Source: an uncultured Aquabacterium sp. (GTDB taxonomy: Bacteria > Pseudomonadota > Gammaproteobacteria > Burkholderiales > Burkholderiaceae_C). Taken from it: a stretch of DNA of 64,000 nt. Numbering within the stretch: position 1 is the stretch's first letter; each line of letters begins with the position of its first letter. Shown piece by piece: positions 44,599 through 54,855 of the stretch. The stretch spans positions 1 through 64,000 of the forward strand of contig NZ_CAJYGK010000053.1 in assembly GCF_913773725.1 (NCBI RefSeq), in the 5' to 3' direction. The notes below the pieces were generated by a model, which saw only the letters and a list, made by a program, of their open reading frames with translations, had not been told where the DNA came from and did not search any database. Made by a program: the position numbers and the translations under genes.

Positions 44599-46413
44599 AT
44601 GGCCATATTGATTCCGGCTTTGACCACGTGTCTGCCGCGCATGACATCGGGTGAGAAGCGCACAGCGGAACGTCTGGAGCAGAAGCTTGAAGACGACTAC
44701 CTGATCTGGTACGACGTTCCCGTCGGTCCGAAGCAGGCCCATCCGGATTTCGTGCTGCTGCATCCCAGACGCGGACTCCTCGTTCTGGAGGTGAAGGACT
44801 GGCGCCTTGACACCATCAAGAAGGCGACACGGCAATACTGGGAGATCATGCCGGGCGGTGATGTGAAGGTCGTCATCAACCCGCTGGCCCAGGCGAGGCA
44901 CTGCGCCATCCAAGTTGTGAATGCTCTGGAGCGTGACAGGCAGCTTGTGCAGCCGTCAGGCAGCCATGCCGGCAAGCTCGCCTTTCCGTGGGGCTACGGC
45001 GTGGTCCTCTCCAACATCACTCGAAGACAGTTCGAGGCTTCGGGGCTCGATCAAGCCATCGAGTCTCACTTGGTCGTTTGCCGAGACGAGATGTTCGATA
45101 CGGTGGACGACGAGGTCTTCCAGCAAAGGTTGTGGGACATGTTCCCGCATTCCTTTGGCGGCGCGATGTCCTTGCCTCAGCTTGATCGGGTTCGCTGGAT
45201 CATGTTCCCGGAGGTGCGCGTGCAGACGCAGGCTGACCTGTTTGATGACCTGGACGAAGACGCTGAACTGCCAGACGTCATGAAGGTCATGGACCTTCAG
45301 CAGGAACAGCTGGCGCGCAGCCTGGGGGATGGGCACCGAGTCATCCACGGCGTGGCGGGATCTGGCAAGACCATGATCTTGGGCTATCGGGCCGAGTACC
45401 TGGCAAAGGCTCAGACCCTGCACGCAAAGCCCATCCTGGTTCTCTGCTTCAACGAGCCCTTGTCCATCAAGCTGGACACCGCTTTTCGAGCGAAGGGAAT
45501 CGCCGACCGGGTGCACGCAGTGCACTTTCACCGCTGGTGCCATCGCCAACTCACGGCGTATGGTCAGGCGCTCCCTCAGGGGAAAGACTTCTTCGATGAC
45601 ATGGTGGACGCCGTGATCCGAGCGGTGGACAGAAAGCAGATTCCATCGGGCCAGTACCAGGCCATCCTCATCGACGAAGGCCACGATTTCAGGCCCGAAT
45701 GGCTGAAACTCATCACGCACATGGTGGACCCGGCCACCAACAGCTTGCTGCTGCTTTACGACGACGCGCAAAGCATTTACCAGCGCGGCCGGTCCAAGCA
45801 GTTCAGTTTCAAGAGCGTGGGCATCCAGGCGCAAGGGCGCACCACCATCCTGAAGATCAACTACCGCAACACAAGGCAGATTCTGCAAACGGCGAACCTG
45901 ATCGCAGCCGATTTGCTCACACCCGAAGACAGGGACGACGATGGCATTCCCGTTGTCAAGCCCATCGGCTGTGGGCGCGAGGGCAGTGCGCCGATCGTGG
46001 TTCGTTTGCCCAGCTTGCGCGACGAAGCCTGGCGGATTGCCGAGCTACTGAAGGAAGAGCACGACAGCAGCGGCCACCCCTGGGGAGACATGGCGATCCT
46101 GTGCCGCGACCATGCAGCGATGAACGTCTGCGCACAGGCCCTGTCGCGCATGAAGCTACCGCATCAGGTCCGCAAGAACACCGGCGACTACCAGCCGGTG
46201 AGAGACGTTATTCGCGTGATGACGATGAAAGTTAGCAAAGGCCTGGAGTTCCCTGTGGTGGCGGTTCCGGGTGCCGGCTCGATGCCCGCGCCCGGCGAGG
46301 ATGAAAAAGAAGAAGCGCGGTTGTTTTATGTGGCGGCGACGCGCGCCACACACAAGCTCATCGTGACCGTCAGCGGGAACGGGCAGTTCGGAGAGAAGCT
46401 GATGGGCGCCTGA
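44599..46413 (+). CDS. NERD-domain UvrD-like helicase/nuclease
   Basis: A 604-aa protein. The N-terminal NERD nuclease-like domain (about 15-125) has HPDFVLLHPRRGLLVLEVKD, fitting the D...ExK active site. A superfamily 1 helicase core follows: VAGSGKTMILG (Walker A), ILIDEGHDF (Walker B), LLLYDDAQSIYQ, KINYRNTRQIL, MKVSKGLEFPVVAV and RLFYVAATRATHK. It lacks the large UvrD 2B insertion. It likely acts in DNA repair or defence. Solitary; the ATG at 44599 follows AGGGG. Confidence 0.85.
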   Translation: MAILIPALTTCLPRMTSGEKRTAERLEQKLEDDYLIWYDVPVGPKQAHPDFVLLHPRRGLLVLEVKDWRLDTIKKATRQYWEIMPGGDVKVVINPLAQARHCAIQVVNALERDRQLVQPSGSHAGKLAFPWGYGVVLSNITRRQFEASGLDQAIESHLVVCRDEMFDTVDDEVFQQRLWDMFPHSFGGAMSLPQLDRVRWIMFPEVRVQTQADLFDDLDEDAELPDVMKVMDLQQEQLARSLGDGHRVIHGVAGSGKTMILGYRAEYLAKAQTLHAKPILVLCFNEPLSIKLDTAFRAKGIADRVHAVHFHRWCHRQLTAYGQALPQGKDFFDDMVDAVIRAVDRKQIPSGQYQAILIDEGHDFRPEWLKLITHMVDPATNSLLLLYDDAQSIYQRGRSKQFSFKSVGIQAQGRTTILKINYRNTRQILQTANLIAADLLTPEDRDDDGIPVVKPIGCGREGSAPIVVRLPSLRDEAWRIAELLKEEHDSSGHPWGDMAILCRDHAAMNVCAQALSRMKLPHQVRKNTGDYQPVRDVIRVMTMKVSKGLEFPVVAVPGAGSMPAPGEDEKEEARLFYVAATRATHKLIVTVSGNGQFGEKLMGA

Positions 46414-46604
46414 TCACGGAGAGCGGAGCCCATGAACATGGCCGCCACGGCCATCCGGCGACCCGCAGTGGGCGGACCGGAGGCTGGCGCCGACCCCAGG
46501 CAAGTTCAGGTCGGTTTTCGACCACTCGCCCGCCGCCAGGGCTGCCAAAGTCGGACGCATGGGCAATCGGCCCTGCTTGTTCGCTTCGTCATCGCCTGTC
46601 TCAC

Positions 46605-47486
46605 ATGTCCGCCGATCTGAATGTCCGCCAGCGTCCCGACGCACCCTTGCTGTGGTTGAACCTCCAGTGCGATAGCCGCCAAGGGCAGGTTGCCGCGGTA
46701 ACCCGCATGCTGGACGCGCATGGTGCCTATGTGCAGTCCTTCGCGCTGTACGACGATGCCGACAGCGCGCGCTGCTTCTTGCGTGCCGTGTTCCGCTGCG
46801 AAGCCAGCCCCGAGGCGCTGCATTCGGCCTTGGCCGCCGACACCGGGCTGTTCCCCTCCGCTGAATGGCGGCTGGGGGAGCTGGACCGGCCGACCCGTGT
46901 GATGATCATGGTGTCCCGTCATGATCATTGTCTGCGCGAGCTGATCGCGGCCTGGCGCCGCGGCGAGTTGAACATGACGATCTCTGCGGTGGTGTCGAAT
47001 CACCCGGACGCCCGCGTGCTGGCCGAAGCCGAGGGCCTGCCCTTTCACCACCTGCCCATCACCCCGGACACCAAGCCTCAGCAGGAGGCGGAGTTGATGG
47101 CCCTCATCGAATCGACCGGCACGGAGCTGGTGGTGCTCGCGCGCTACATGCAGGTGCTGAGCGCAGACCTGTGCCAGCGGCTGATGGGCCGCGTGATCAA
47201 CATCCACCACTCCTTCTTGCCGGGCTTCAAGGGTGCGCGCCCCTACCACCAGGCGCACGAGCGGGGCGTCAAGCTGATTGGCGCGACGGCCCACTTCGCC
47301 ACGACCGACCTGGACGAAGGCCCCATCATCGAACAGGCGCTGGAGCGCGTGGACCACGCGGACTCCCCGGAGCAACTGCGCAACGCCGGGCGTCACATCG
47401 AGTGCCTGGTGTTGTCGCGGGCGCTGCGTTTCATGCTGGAACGTCGGGTGTTCATCAACGGCCTGCGAACGGTGGTTCTGCGATGA
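46605..47486 (+). CDS. purU: Formyltetrahydrofolate deformylase
   Basis: A 293-aa enzyme that hydrolyses 10-formyl-THF to formate and THF. The N-terminal ACT-like domain (about 14-90) precedes a formyltransferase-fold core with LNMTISAVVSNHPD, ARYMQVLSADLCQ, NIHHSFLPGFKGARPYHQA and ATAHFATTDLDEGPII. In betaine degraders PurU recycles folate loaded with one-carbon units by dimethylglycine and sarcosine oxidation. Its stop overlaps the folB start (ATGA). Confidence 0.95.
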   Translation: MSADLNVRQRPDAPLLWLNLQCDSRQGQVAAVTRMLDAHGAYVQSFALYDDADSARCFLRAVFRCEASPEALHSALAADTGLFPSAEWRLGELDRPTRVMIMVSRHDHCLRELIAAWRRGELNMTISAVVSNHPDARVLAEAEGLPFHHLPITPDTKPQQEAELMALIESTGTELVVLARYMQVLSADLCQRLMGRVINIHHSFLPGFKGARPYHQAHERGVKLIGATAHFATTDLDEGPIIEQALERVDHADSPEQLRNAGRHIECLVLSRALRFMLERRVFINGLRTVVLR

Positions 47487-47839
47487 GCCGCGCCATCGAC
47501 CGCATCGTCCTGCGCCGGCTTCACATGCCCGCCCGCATCGGCGTGTACGACTGGGAGCAAACCGCGCCGCAACCTGTCGTCCTCACGCTGAGCTTTGCCT
47601 TGCCACCGCATGAGGCCGCTCGTACGGACGCACTGAACGACACGGTGGACTACAGCCTGGTCGTGGCGCGCTTGCGCGAGCTCGCCATGGAGCCGCGCCA
47701 GTTGGTCGAAGCCATGGCCGAACGCATGGCGGAGACGGTGCTGCGCGAATTCGGCCTGAGCTGGCTGGAACTGGAGTTGATCAAGCTCGCACCCATTCCC
47801 GGCGCCGAGGTCGGCATTGTGATCGAGCGCACGCGCTAG
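47483..47839 (+). CDS. folB: Dihydroneopterin aldolase family protein
   Basis: A 118-aa T-fold enzyme. VLRRLHMPARIGVYDWEQTA is the FolB N-terminal signature, with NDTVDYSLVVARL and ELIKLAPIPGAEVGIVIER. It acts on 7,8-dihydroneopterin in folate synthesis. Overlap with purU suggests that it is expressed to support the THF demand of the adjacent methyl-oxidation pathway. Whether it is the sole FolB of the cell cannot be told. Confidence 0.88.
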   Translation: MSRAIDRIVLRRLHMPARIGVYDWEQTAPQPVVLTLSFALPPHEAARTDALNDTVDYSLVVARLRELAMEPRQLVEAMAERMAETVLREFGLSWLELELIKLAPIPGAEVGIVIERTR

Positions 47840-47969
47840 CCGCCGCCTGCCCTTTTTTTCGTGCGGGTCAGGGCCTTTGACGCCCGCCGCTCCACACAGA
47901 CGCATCCACGATCCGGCCGAATAGCGCCGGAGCGGGACGCGTCTTTTGACCATAGAAAGGATGCGTCTC

Positions 47970-49361
47970 ATGGCCGTCAGCGTGTTTGACATCTTCAAGA
48001 TTGGCATCGGGCCGTCGAGCTCGCACACCGTGGGGCCGATGCGCGCCGCGCGGCTCTACGTGGAGCGGCTACATCAGCAAGAGAAGCTGGCGCGATGCAA
48101 GAGGGTTCAGGTGAGCCTGTACGGCTCGCTTGGGGCCACCGGAAGGGGCCACGGCAGTGACAAGGCCGTGCTGCTGGGTCTGGCGGGTCACGACCCGGAG
48201 ACGGTGGACGTGGACGCCGTACCGGCGCTGCTCGCCGAGATCCGATCGCAGCGCCGCATCGGCCTGGGTGGCCGCCACACGGTGGCCTTCAACGAAAAGA
48301 CGGATCTGGTGTTCCACCGTCGCGAGACTCTGCCCTTCCACGCCAATGGCATGCGCTGCACCGCCTTCGACGACGAGGGCGGCACGTTGGACAGCCACTG
48401 CTACTACTCGGTCGGCGGGGGCTTTGTGGTGAGCGAGCAGGTGGCCGAGGACGGAACGCGGCACAAAACCGTGGCGCCCGACACCACCTTGCTGCCCTAT
48501 CCGTTTCACAGCGGGGCCGACCTCCTCAAGCTGACCGCACGGGAGCGCTGCAGCATTGCCGAGATCATGCGTCGCAACGAGCGGCACTGGCGAAGCGACG
48601 ACGACATCGACCGGGGGCTGCTCCGGATCTGGCAGGTGATGCAGGACTGCGTGCGTCGGGGGTGCAGCACCGAGGGCATCTTGCCTGGCGGCTTCAAGGT
48701 CAAGCGGCGCGCGGCCGAACTGCATCGGCAGTTGACCGCGCACCCCGAGTCGGCCCTGCGCGACCCGCTGCAGACCATGGACTGGATCAACCTTTATGCG
48801 TTGGCCGTCAATGAAGAAAACGCCGATGGCGGGCGGGTGGTGACTGCGCCGACCAATGGGGCAGCAGGCATTGTCCCGGCTGTGCTGCACTACTACAGCC
48901 GGTTCATCCCCGGTGCCAACGACCGCGGGGTGGTGGACTTCCTGCTGACGGCGGCGGCCATCGGCATTCTGTACAAGGAGAACGCCAGCATCAGCGGGGC
49001 CGAGGTGGGATGCCAGGGAGAAGTGGGCGTGGCCTGCTCCATGGCCGCCGGGGCTCTTTGCGCCGTCACAGGCGGCACACCCGAGCAGGTCGAGAACGCG
49101 GCGGAGATCGGCATGGAGCACCACCTGGGGCTCACCTGTGACCCGGTCGGCGGCCTGGTGCAGATTCCGTGCATCGAACGCAATGCCATTGCTTCGGTGA
49201 AGGCCATCAATGCCGCGCGCATGGCGCTGCGTGGCAATGGCACGCACCATGTCAGCCTCGACAAGGTCATCAAGACGATGCGCGAGACAGGGGCCGACAT
49301 GATGACGAAGTACAAGGAAACGGCGCGTGGTGGCCTGGCCGTGAACATCGTCGAATGCTGA
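47970..49361 (+). CDS. sdaA: L-serine ammonia-lyase, iron-sulfur type
   Basis: A 463-aa single-chain [4Fe-4S] enzyme that converts L-serine to pyruvate and ammonia. The beta-domain starts [20 protein letters not shown]. The alpha-domain has [37 protein letters not shown] and TAPTNGAAG-like residues, with the cluster Cys set complete. The start is ATG 47970, nine bases after GAAAGG (ATG 47961 is directly adjacent). It finishes the route from glycine betaine through GlyA-made serine. Confidence 0.95.
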   Translation: MAVSVFDIFKIGIGPSSSHTVGPMRAARLYVERLHQQEKLARCKRVQVSLYGSLGATGRGHGSDKAVLLGLAGHDPETVDVDAVPALLAEIRSQRRIGLGGRHTVAFNEKTDLVFHRRETLPFHANGMRCTAFDDEGGTLDSHCYYSVGGGFVVSEQVAEDGTRHKTVAPDTTLLPYPFHSGADLLKLTARERCSIAEIMRRNERHWRSDDDIDRGLLRIWQVMQDCVRRGCSTEGILPGGFKVKRRAAELHRQLTAHPESALRDPLQTMDWINLYALAVNEENADGGRVVTAPTNGAAGIVPAVLHYYSRFIPGANDRGVVDFLLTAAAIGILYKENASISGAEVGCQGEVGVACSMAAGALCAVTGGTPEQVENAAEIGMEHHLGLTCDPVGGLVQIPCIERNAIASVKAINAARMALRGNGTHHVSLDKVIKTMRETGADMMTKYKETARGGLAVNIVEC

Positions 49362-49487
49362 GCGGCATGTGGCGGGACGCGTTGCCACGATGTCGGTTTT
49401 GGACAAGTGTGCGTCCGGGCGGGGCAAGGTGACAGAGGGTGAAGTTTCCACAATGGATTCACCTCTTGAGAACTCAGCGACCCTCAC

Positions 49488-50744
49488 ATGCCCGGCCAGA
49501 ATTACTCACTGTGGAGCCTGTTCAAGCATGGCTTGAACCATCACAAGACCTGGGAGCCCGCCTGGACGCGGGCCTCCTTGAAGCCCAGCTACGACGTTGT
49601 CATCGTCGGGGGTGGCGGCCACGGACTGGCCACCGCCTACTACCTGGCGAAGAACCACAAGGTGGGCCGCATTGCGGTGCTTGAAAAGGGCTATCTGGGC
49701 GGCGGCAACACGGCCCGCAACACCACCATCGTCCGCTCCAACTACCTGTGGGACGAAGCCGCGCTGCTGTACGAACACGGCATGAAGCTGTGGGAGGGCC
49801 TGAGCGAAGACCTGAACTTCAACGTGATGTTCAGCCAGCGCGGTGTGTTCAACCTGGGCCACACCTTGCAGGACATGCGTGACATCGAGCGCCGGGTGGC
49901 GGCCAATCACCTGCAAGGCGTGGACGCGCATGTGCTGACCGCCGCGGAGGTGAAGGAGAAGATCCCCCAGTTGGACACGGGCCGCAGTCGCCGCCTGCCG
50001 GTGCTGGGCGCCAGCTGGCAGCCACGAGCCGGTATTGCACACCATGACGCGGTGGCCCGAGGCTTTGCGCGCGCTGCCAGCCGCCTGGGCGTGGACCTGA
50101 TCGAGAACTGCGAGGTGCTGGGCTTTGACATCGAGGGCGGCCGCGTCAAGGGGCTGCAAACCTCGCAAGGCCCTGTGAAGGCCGACCGGGTGGGTTGCGT
50201 GGCGGCCGGGCATTCGTCGGTGCTGGCTGCCATGGCCGGTGTGCGCTTGCCGCTGGAAAGCCATCCCCTCCAGGCCTTTGTCAGCGAATCGATGCAACGG
50301 GTCATCGACACGGTGATCATGTCCAACGCGGTTCACGGTTACCTGAGTCAGTCAGACAAGGGCGAACTGGTGATCGGCGCTGGCATCGACAGCTACCTGG
50401 GTTATGGCCAGCGCGGCTCGCCGCACGTCATTGACCACACGGCCGCGGCCATCTTGGAACTGTTCCCTCAGTTCTCGCGCGTGCGCATGAACCGGCAGTG
50501 GGGCGGCATCGTGGACGTGTCTCCGGATGCCTGTCCGATCATCAGCAAGACGCCTGTGCAGGGCCTGTTCTTCAACTGCGGATGGGGTACCGGCGGCTTC
50601 AAGGCCACGCCGGGATCGGGCCACGTCTTCGCCCACACGATCGCCCACGATGCACCCCACCCCCTGGCTGCGCCATTCGCACTGGACCGGTTCTCCAACG
50701 GCCACCTGATCGACGAGCACGGCGCCGCTGCCGTTGCCCACTGA
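49488..50744 (+). CDS. soxB: Sarcosine oxidase subunit beta
   Basis: A 418-aa flavoprotein subunit of heterotetrameric sarcosine oxidase. The N-terminus ([20 protein letters not shown]) is typical; [18 protein letters not shown] is the FAD-binding loop and [12 protein letters not shown] contains the His that carries covalent FMN. It oxidises sarcosine at FAD and passes electrons to FMN at the alpha/beta interface, producing glycine with the methyl group as methylene-THF. First gene of soxBDAG. Confidence 0.97.
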   Translation: MPGQNYSLWSLFKHGLNHHKTWEPAWTRASLKPSYDVVIVGGGGHGLATAYYLAKNHKVGRIAVLEKGYLGGGNTARNTTIVRSNYLWDEAALLYEHGMKLWEGLSEDLNFNVMFSQRGVFNLGHTLQDMRDIERRVAANHLQGVDAHVLTAAEVKEKIPQLDTGRSRRLPVLGASWQPRAGIAHHDAVARGFARAASRLGVDLIENCEVLGFDIEGGRVKGLQTSQGPVKADRVGCVAAGHSSVLAAMAGVRLPLESHPLQAFVSESMQRVIDTVIMSNAVHGYLSQSDKGELVIGAGIDSYLGYGQRGSPHVIDHTAAAILELFPQFSRVRMNRQWGGIVDVSPDACPIISKTPVQGLFFNCGWGTGGFKATPGSGHVFAHTIAHDAPHPLAAPFALDRFSNGHLIDEHGAAAVAH

Positions 50745-50784
50745 TCCCTCCCCTCATCCGTTCCCACCCACCGCAGAGCAGCCC

Positions 50785-51132
50785 ATGTTCCAACTGCATT
50801 GCCCTCATTGCGACGCCTTGCGTGACGAGGAAGAGTTCAGCTATGCCGGCCAGGCTTACTTGGTCCGCCCCACCCACCCGGAAGCCGTCGACGACGAGGT
50901 CTGGGGTGACTACCTGTTCAAGCGCGCCAACCCCAAGGGCTGGTACTGGGAACAGTGGCAACACACCGCGGGCTGCCGCAAGGTCTTCGTGGTGAAACGC
51001 AACACCGCCAGCTACGAGGTCGCAGGCACTTGGACGCTGGAGGCTGGCAAGGCGCTGTACCTGGCCGACCCGGACGCCGCCGCACAGCGCGACGCGCAGC
51101 TTGTCGTTCAGCGCCAAGGAGCCGCAGCATGA
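50785..51132 (+). CDS. soxD: Sarcosine oxidase subunit delta
   Basis: A 115-aa zinc-binding subunit. MFQLHCPHCDALRDEEEFSY gives the first ligands, WGDYLFKRANPKGWYWEQW and AGCRKVFVVKRN complete the family pattern. Overlaps soxA by four bases (ATGA). Confidence 0.95.
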   Translation: MFQLHCPHCDALRDEEEFSYAGQAYLVRPTHPEAVDDEVWGDYLFKRANPKGWYWEQWQHTAGCRKVFVVKRNTASYEVAGTWTLEAGKALYLADPDAAAQRDAQLVVQRQGAAA

Positions 51133-54100
51133 CCGCGCGCCGCACGCAGACGCAGGGTACCCAGATCGACCCGGCGCGCACCCTGCGCTTCACCTTCGAT
51201 GGCCGCAGCTACACCGGCCATGCGGGAGACACGCTGGCCTCCGCGCTGCTGGCCAACGGTGTGCAGCTGATGGGGCGCAGCTTCAAGTATGGGCGTCCGC
51301 GCGGCATCATCGGATTTGGCCCGGAAGAGCCCAATGCCTTGGTGCAACTGGGCGAGGGCGCCTACACGGTCCCCAACATCAAGGCCACCCAAGCCGAGCT
51401 GTACGACGGTCTGGTCGCGACATCGACGTCGGGCTGGCCGCACCTCCGGTTCGACCTCAAGGCTGCGCTCGGTACCGCCTCGCGGTTCATGCCCGCCGGC
51501 TTTTACAGCAAGACCTTCAAGTGGCCGCGCGCCCTCTGGCCTGCCTACGAGGCGGTGATTCGCAAGTTCGCGGGCTTTGGCAGCGCACCCACCGAGCCGG
51601 ATCCTGAGCATTACGACCACCTTTACCACCATGTGGACGTGCTGGTGGTGGGAGGCGGGGCGGCGGGCTTGCTGGCTGCACTGCAAGCTGGGCAGGCCGG
51701 CCTCAAGACCGTGCTGCTAGACGAGCAGCCTCAGTTGGGCGGGTGGTTGCTTGCCGACACCACGGAGCGCATCGATGGCCGGGACGCTGCGGCATACATC
51801 CGCGCCATGGTCGGCGCCTTGCAGGCCTTGCCGAACGTGACGCTGCTGACGCGAACCACGGCCTTCGGCCTCTACGACCAGAACCTCGTGCAGGCGGTGG
51901 AGCTGTGTCAGGATCACCTGCGCGTCGAGCAGCGTCAGGCCGATCAGCCGCGCCAACGCCTGCACAAGATCCGGGCCCGCCACGTGGTGCTGGCCACCGG
52001 GGCCATCGAGCGTCCCCTGGTCTTTGGCAACAACGACCTGCCGGGGGTGATGCTTGCCTCGGCAGGCCAGGCTTATGCCCATCGCTATGGCGTGCTGGTG
52101 GGCCAGCGTGTGGTGATCTGTGGCACCAGCGACCTGATTTACGACGCCGCCCGTGCGCTGGTCGCAAAGGGCGCTCACGTCACGGTGGCCGATGTGCGCA
52201 CCGACGCGCAGCCCGTGGGACTACCCAAGGAGGTCACGGTGCTGCCGGGCCACGGCATCGCGGAGGCCCAAGGCCGTGGTCGCGTCACGGGGGTGCGCCT
52301 GGTCAAGCTGCATCCAGCGCGCGACGAAGTGGCTGGGGCAGGCCCCACACTGGCCTGTGACGCCGTGCTCTCTTCCGGCGGGTTGTCCCCGACGGTGCAC
52401 CTGTTCTGCCATGACGGCCGCCGTCCGACGTGGGACGAGTCCGTGGCCGCCTTTGTGGCGCCACGCGAGGGCCGTGCCGGCGTGGCCTGCGTGGGCGCGG
52501 TGACCGGCGCCTTCGCGCTGGATGCCTGCCTGTCACAGACCGCCACCGCCATGAGCGCCGTGCTGCGCGAGCAAGGCCGCCCGGTCAGTTCGACTCAGCC
52601 CCAAGTGTCGGCCCGCAAGGGGCAGCCCCCGCGCCCGATGTTCCGGCTGCCCGACGGCAAGCGGGAAGGCGAGGGCGCCAAGGCCTTCGTCGATTACCAG
52701 AACGACGTGACGGCAGCCGACATCGAACTGTCCATCCGCGAGAACTGGCAGCACATCGAGCATGTCAAGCGCTTCACCGCGCTAGGCTTTGGTACGGATC
52801 AGGGCAAGCTGTCGAATGTCAACGGCTTCGTGATTGCGGCGCGCACGTTGAAGCGCCCGGTGCAGGAGGTGAGCACGACCACGTATCGCCCCGCCTACAC
52901 CCCGGTCACGCTGGGCGCGCTGGCAGGCACCATGACCGACGACACGCTGGAGCCCAGCCGCTACACCGCCTGCCATGCTGCCCACGTGGCCCGTGGCGCT
53001 GAGCTGGAGCCGGTAGGTCAGTGGATGCGCCCCTGGTACTTCCCCAAGAAGGGTGAGGACCTGCATGCGGCCGTCAACCGCGAATGTCTGGCCGCCCGCA
53101 ACGGCGTGGCGGTGATGGACGCCTCCACCCTCGGCAAGATCCAGATCGACGGACCGGATGCCCGCGAGTTCCTCAACCGCGTCTACAGCAATGCCTGGAG
53201 CCAGCTGGCACCCGGCAAGTGCCGCTACGGCCTGATGCTGGACGAGAACGGCATGGTGATGGACGACGGTGTGACGGCCTGCATCCATGACACGCAGTTC
53301 TACATGACGACCACCACCGGTGGCGCCGCCAAGGTGCTGAACTGGCTGGAGCGCTGGCACCAGACCGAGTGGCCCGAGCTGAAGGTGTGGATGTCGTCGG
53401 TGACCGATCACTGGAGCACCGTGGCCCTGGTGGGCCCCAAGGCCCGCGCCGTGCTGGCCAAGCTGTGCAAGGACATCGACCTGTCGGCCGACACCTTCAA
53501 GTTCATGGACTGGCGCGCCGGCACCGTGGCGGGCCTTCCATGCCGCGTGTTCCGTGTCAGCTTCTCGGGCGAGTTGAGCTACGAACTGAATGTGGAAAGC
53601 GGATACGGGCACGACCTGTGGGAGGCCGTGATGGCCGCTGGCGCCGAGTTCGAGATCACGCCCTATGGCACCGAGACCATGCACGTCCTCCGTGCAGAGA
53701 AGGGTTTCATCATCGTGGGCCAGGACACCGACGGATCGGTCACGCCGGTGGATCTGGGCATGAGCTGGGCCTTGTCGATGAAGAAGCCCTTCAGCTTTCT
53801 GGGCAAGCGCTCGCTGGCCCGCACCGACACCGCGCGCAGCGATCGCAAGCAACTGGTGGGTCTCTTGCCCGTGGACCCGCACACCGTGCTGCCCGAGGGC
53901 GCGCAGCTGCTGGAAAACACCAGCACGACCGCACCTGCGCAGATGCTCGGCCACGTCACCTCCAGCTATCACAGCGCGTTCCTGGGCCGCTCCATCGCGA
54001 TGGCGGTGGTCAAGGGCGGCCAGCAGCGGAAAGACCAGACCCTCTACGCCTATGCCCGCGGCAAGGTGACCCCTGTGAAGGTCGCCCCCAGCGCCGTGTT

Positions 54101-54134
54101 CGTCGACCCCAAGGGAGACCGCCAGCATGTCTGA
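51129..54134 (+). CDS. soxA: Sarcosine oxidase subunit alpha
   Basis: A 1001-aa subunit. An N-terminal Fer2-like domain (FDGRSYTGHAGDTLASALLA, about 15-90) is followed by an NAD-binding Rossmann domain (VLVVGGGAAGLLAALQAGQA) with a second dinucleotide fold (RVVICGTSDLIYDAARALVA). A C-terminal GcvT-like tetrahydrofolate-binding domain (about 600-1000; RNGVAVMDASTLGKIQIDGP, GELSYELNVESGYGHDLW) accepts the formaldehyde equivalent. Overlaps soxG by eight bases. Confidence 0.97.
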   Translation: MTARRTQTQGTQIDPARTLRFTFDGRSYTGHAGDTLASALLANGVQLMGRSFKYGRPRGIIGFGPEEPNALVQLGEGAYTVPNIKATQAELYDGLVATSTSGWPHLRFDLKAALGTASRFMPAGFYSKTFKWPRALWPAYEAVIRKFAGFGSAPTEPDPEHYDHLYHHVDVLVVGGGAAGLLAALQAGQAGLKTVLLDEQPQLGGWLLADTTERIDGRDAAAYIRAMVGALQALPNVTLLTRTTAFGLYDQNLVQAVELCQDHLRVEQRQADQPRQRLHKIRARHVVLATGAIERPLVFGNNDLPGVMLASAGQAYAHRYGVLVGQRVVICGTSDLIYDAARALVAKGAHVTVADVRTDAQPVGLPKEVTVLPGHGIAEAQGRGRVTGVRLVKLHPARDEVAGAGPTLACDAVLSSGGLSPTVHLFCHDGRRPTWDESVAAFVAPREGRAGVACVGAVTGAFALDACLSQTATAMSAVLREQGRPVSSTQPQVSARKGQPPRPMFRLPDGKREGEGAKAFVDYQNDVTAADIELSIRENWQHIEHVKRFTALGFGTDQGKLSNVNGFVIAARTLKRPVQEVSTTTYRPAYTPVTLGALAGTMTDDTLEPSRYTACHAAHVARGAELEPVGQWMRPWYFPKKGEDLHAAVNRECLAARNGVAVMDASTLGKIQIDGPDAREFLNRVYSNAWSQLAPGKCRYGLMLDENGMVMDDGVTACIHDTQFYMTTTTGGAAKVLNWLERWHQTEWPELKVWMSSVTDHWSTVALVGPKARAVLAKLCKDIDLSADTFKFMDWRAGTVAGLPCRVFRVSFSGELSYELNVESGYGHDLWEAVMAAGAEFEITPYGTETMHVLRAEKGFIIVGQDTDGSVTPVDLGMSWALSMKKPFSFLGKRSLARTDTARSDRKQLVGLLPVDPHTVLPEGAQLLENTSTTAPAQMLGHVTSSYHSAFLGRSIAMAVVKGGQQRKDQTLYAYARGKVTPVKVAPSAVFVDPKGDRQHV

Positions 54135-54807
54135 CAACCACATTCCCGATGCCCTCAGCGCCCGCCTGCGCTCGCCCTTGCATGCCTTCGACCTTGCCCG
54201 ACAGACCCGCCCGCCGGTGACCGGTGACGGCATCCTGTTCAGTGAGTTGCCCAACCTGGGCTATCTGATCCTGCGCGGTCATGCGAGCGATGCCGATTTC
54301 ACTGGCGCGGTGGCCAGCGTCTTGGGGCAGCCTTTGCCGGTTGCGCCCTCGACCTGGGTGCGCACCCGGGTCGGTGTGGTGTTCTGGGTGTCGCCCGACG
54401 AATGGTGGCTGGTCTGCGCACGCGTCCAACGTGACGCCGTCTGCGCCGCACTGCAGGCGGCAACGCAGGGCCTGTTCGCCCAGGTGGTGGACAACAGCGG
54501 AGGCCATGCCGCGGTGCGTGTGAGCGGCGCGCGTCACCTGATGTTGCTGCGTCACCTCGGCCCCTATGACTTCGAGTCTCTGGAGCCAGGCCAGGCGATC
54601 GGCACCGTGATGGGCAAGGCGAACGTCACCGTGCTGCGCACCGACAGCCAGGGCGTGGTCCTGCTGTTCCGTCGCAGCTTCGCGGACTACTTCTGGCGCC
54701 TGCTGATCCGCACTGCGTCGCCCTACAAGCCCTGCGTGGCGCCGCTGTCGGTGCACGCCGACCCCGTGATCAGTCCGATGCTGGCCGCCAGCCAGGCCGG
54801 CCACTGA
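54127..54807 (+). CDS. soxG: Sarcosine oxidase subunit gamma
   Basis: A 226-aa small subunit with GcvT-like topology: LGYLILRGHASDADFTGAVA, VFWVSPDEWWLVC, ARHLMLLRHLGPYDFE, LLFRRSFADYFWRLL. It packs on the alpha subunit. Last of soxBDAG, 48 bp before glyA. Confidence 0.94.
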   Translation: MSDNHIPDALSARLRSPLHAFDLARQTRPPVTGDGILFSELPNLGYLILRGHASDADFTGAVASVLGQPLPVAPSTWVRTRVGVVFWVSPDEWWLVCARVQRDAVCAALQAATQGLFAQVVDNSGGHAAVRVSGARHLMLLRHLGPYDFESLEPGQAIGTVMGKANVTVLRTDSQGVVLLFRRSFADYFWRLLIRTASPYKPCVAPLSVHADPVISPMLAASQAGH

Positions 54808-54855
54808 TCCGCGTGTTCCTCCACGCCAACCTGAAGCTCACCCCTCAAGCCCACC

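Noticed and set aside
47840-47969. Possible glycine or serine riboswitch upstream of sdaA
   Set aside because: Some GC hairpins are present (GACGC...GCGTC) but no conserved glycine-aptamer core could be matched; left unannotated.
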